From the NCBI GenBank assembly GCA_963828185.1, contig CAWHDV010000002.1, forward strand, positions 558,001 to 622,000: a stretch of DNA of 64,000 nt, given 5' to 3'. Below are positions 63,986 through 64,000 of the stretch, piece by piece; position 1 is the stretch's first letter, and every line of letters starts with the position of its first letter. Under the pieces are notes generated by a model. That model had not been told where the DNA came from. It did no database searches and saw nothing but the letters and a program-made list of their open reading frames with translations. Source of the stretch: Rhodoblastus sp963828185 (GTDB taxonomy: Bacteria; Pseudomonadota; Alphaproteobacteria; Rhizobiales; Beijerinckiaceae). A program made the translations under genes and the position numbers.

Positions 63986-64000
63986 GTCAGTCAGATCCTC

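Noticed and set aside
1..64000. Possible prophage, CRISPR array or defence island
   Set aside because: No integrase, phage structural genes, cas genes or spacer-repeat periodicity. The only tandem arrays are three-copy 17- and 18-bp units and the in-gene 120-bp repeats.

Overview
The window is a GC-rich chromosomal segment from an alphaproteobacterium, most likely of the order Hyphomicrobiales (Rhizobiales). A Beijerinckiaceae/Methylocystaceae-like lineage is possible but not shown. The basis is a class I lysyl-tRNA synthetase, a split transhydrogenase operon (pntAA-pntAB-pntB) led by a 53-aa aa3-oxidase subunit IV gene, a fused CysN/CysC, the ileS-lspA-M16-M16-mutL gene order, and a typical rhizobial intergenic palindrome. 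One tRNA gene (Glu, CTC) is present. I see no phage, no intact insertion sequence and no CRISPR array.

Layout. 1-2 kb: the start of dapD (running off the left edge) and a branched-chain amino-acid-type binding protein. 2-14 kb, all minus strand: ileS, lspA, a repeat-containing exported protein, two M16 peptidases, mutL, slyX, psd, pssA and a PhzF-family protein. 14-17.5 kb: the proton-translocating transhydrogenase operon with its terminator. 17.7-24.1 kb: a minus-strand run of pepF, an EthA-like Baeyer-Villiger monooxygenase, an alpha/beta hydrolase, a PEBP/YbhB protein and an ABC1 kinase, with a sigma-54 response regulator divergent from it. 25.9-36.7 kb: an L,D-transpeptidase, an MDR-family reductase beside a broken HxlR regulator, pyrD, a DUF952 gene, lysS, a small unknown gene, a membrane GT2 glycosyltransferase back to back with a solute-binding protein, and a receiver lacking its phospho-aspartate. 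36.8-43.4 kb: SCO, then an RND efflux operon (adaptor-adaptor-pump) divergent from its TetR regulator across a clear operator. 43.5-48.9 kb: tRNA-Glu, a second type of L,D-transpeptidase, a c-type cytochrome, an MHS-type transporter, an O-methyltransferase and a GT25 enzyme. 49-56 kb: a large modular surface-type protein with 40-residue C-terminal repeats, then cysDNC for sulfate activation. 56-64 kb: pth, rplY, a LemA/M48/PspA envelope module with three unrecognised proteins, and mtnP.

Two observations dominate. First, nine otherwise intact genes (mutL, ileS, pntAB, the monooxygenase, an L,D-transpeptidase, pyrD, the M48 protease, a small membrane protein and lemA) are each broken by exactly one extra base. 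Because ileS and pyrD are among them and the sign is always +1, a sequencing or assembly error is the likeliest explanation. I therefore annotate these as single full-length genes. Second, the best candidate for an undescribed system is the 57.8-62.9 kb block, where lemA, an unusual cysteine-rich M48 metalloprotease and three unrecognised membrane or anchored proteins lie in one tight transcription unit divergent from a pspA homologue.
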